Below, piece by piece: positions 63,485 to 64,000 of a DNA stretch of 64,000 nt. The DNA lies in contig QAOA01003736.1 of the NCBI GenBank assembly GCA_003255065.1, positions 1,170,649-1,234,648 on the forward strand, in the 5' to 3' direction. The notes under the pieces were generated by a model. The model worked only from the letters and a program-made list of their open reading frames with translations, was not told the DNA's origin and did not search any database. The position numbers were made by a program, and so were the translations under genes. Position 1 is the stretch's first letter. Every line of letters begins with the position of its first letter. Source of the stretch: Cercis canadensis (Eukaryota; Streptophyta; Magnoliopsida; Fabales; Fabaceae).

Positions 63485-64000
63485 CTTCAACAAGGGAAAG
63501 AAAATGCTTATTAACCAAAATCAGTTTTTGCGTTAGTCCTATACATATGACTCTATATTGCATTACCTTGAGATGTGAAGCAGCATTCAGCTAATACTAA
63601 ACAAAGAGCATTCTGATAAACTTTTATCCTAGAGATTTATTAATATTCAAGTAGTCCAACAATATCACCCAATAAATTTTTATATACATTACTCCCGTTA
63701 CCCTAAATGGCTTGAATGCACTCAGAGATCAAATTCTTCTCTCATGATTGACGAGTAGAAAGAAAGGCTCATTCTCTTCTTTCTTTCTTTTTTCCCCTAT
63801 TTTGTCTCCTATCTTTTTGAGGTGGGTCGACTGGGAATCAATCCGGACTAAATGAAACCTTGTATCATATAGAATCACCAATCTATCCAAATATTTGATG
63901 AACGTAATATTAGTCTTCATATTATAGCATTCTTTGCTTCTTACTCGAGTCTTGCAACTTCCAAGTACAAATGTGTCTATCAAAACTAGGAAAACTAATT
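63485..64000 (-). other. Intron of the CNGC gene reaching the window edge
   Basis: No further CNGC exon is recognised here, so the intron upstream of the C-linker exon is longer than 515 bp. The ORF at 63729-63983 carries no channel motif. Confidence 0.6.

Noticed and set aside
1-64000. CRISPR arrays, bacterial operons, rRNA or intact tRNA genes
   Set aside because: None was seen; the only tRNA-like sequences are the SINE heads at 7.7 and 41.2 kb, which lack a full cloverleaf.

Overview
This window is nuclear DNA from a flowering plant, almost certainly a eudicot. It holds intron-rich genes with GT-AG junctions and long AT-rich intergenic stretches with many small transposon remnants. Plant-only families are present: HD-Zip I, MBD9, SPARK-domain receptor kinase, ATL RING-H2, family-1 UGT and CNGC. 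I cannot name the species from sequence alone. Single-base or short N runs at 4981, 28769 and 61408-61414 mark assembly joins.

Layout. 1-8.9 kb is gene-poor and carries foldback elements, a hairpin, a tRNA-derived SINE and a repeat duplicated across an N. 9.37-11.59 kb (+) is a HAT5/ATHB-1 type HD-Zip I gene with upstream ORFs in its leader. 13.37-25.25 kb (-) is a complete ten-exon MBD9 chromatin-reader gene (2,249 aa as assembled here). 29.57-32.04 kb (+) is an ARM/TOG-fold protein. HAT5, MBD9 and an ARM-repeat gene are also adjacent in Arabidopsis (At3g01470, At3g01460, At3g01450, from memory), so this is an old conserved block. 36.02-38.94 kb (+) is a secretory phospholipase A2 with a repeat in its last intron. 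40.46-40.82 kb (+) is a small plant ORF (DUF7722-like) with no in-frame ATG. 42.05-42.60 kb (+) is an ATL RING-H2 E3 ligase. 44.18-45.59 kb (+) is an intronless UGT resembling UGT90A. 48.77-50.27 kb (-) is the DSS1/SEM1 proteasome subunit. 52.89-55.74 kb (+) is a SPARK-domain receptor-like kinase, converging on a mitochondrial ALDH2B gene at 56.20-59.24 kb (-). 61.73-63.48 kb (-) holds the last two exons of a group III cyclic nucleotide-gated channel whose 5' part lies beyond the window.

These are ordinary plant genes and do not form one pathway. Loose themes are transcription and chromatin (HAT5, MBD9), ubiquitin-proteasome (ATL, DSS1) and membrane signalling (SPARK-RLK, CNGC, PLA2). I see no CRISPR array, gene cluster or new multi-gene system. 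The points most worth a second look are the HAT5 leader uORFs, a 55-bp-arm hairpin at 4.3 kb, several small elements with clean target-site duplications (one beside the HAT5 promoter), a duplication across an assembly gap, and competing splice acceptors in the last ALDH intron.
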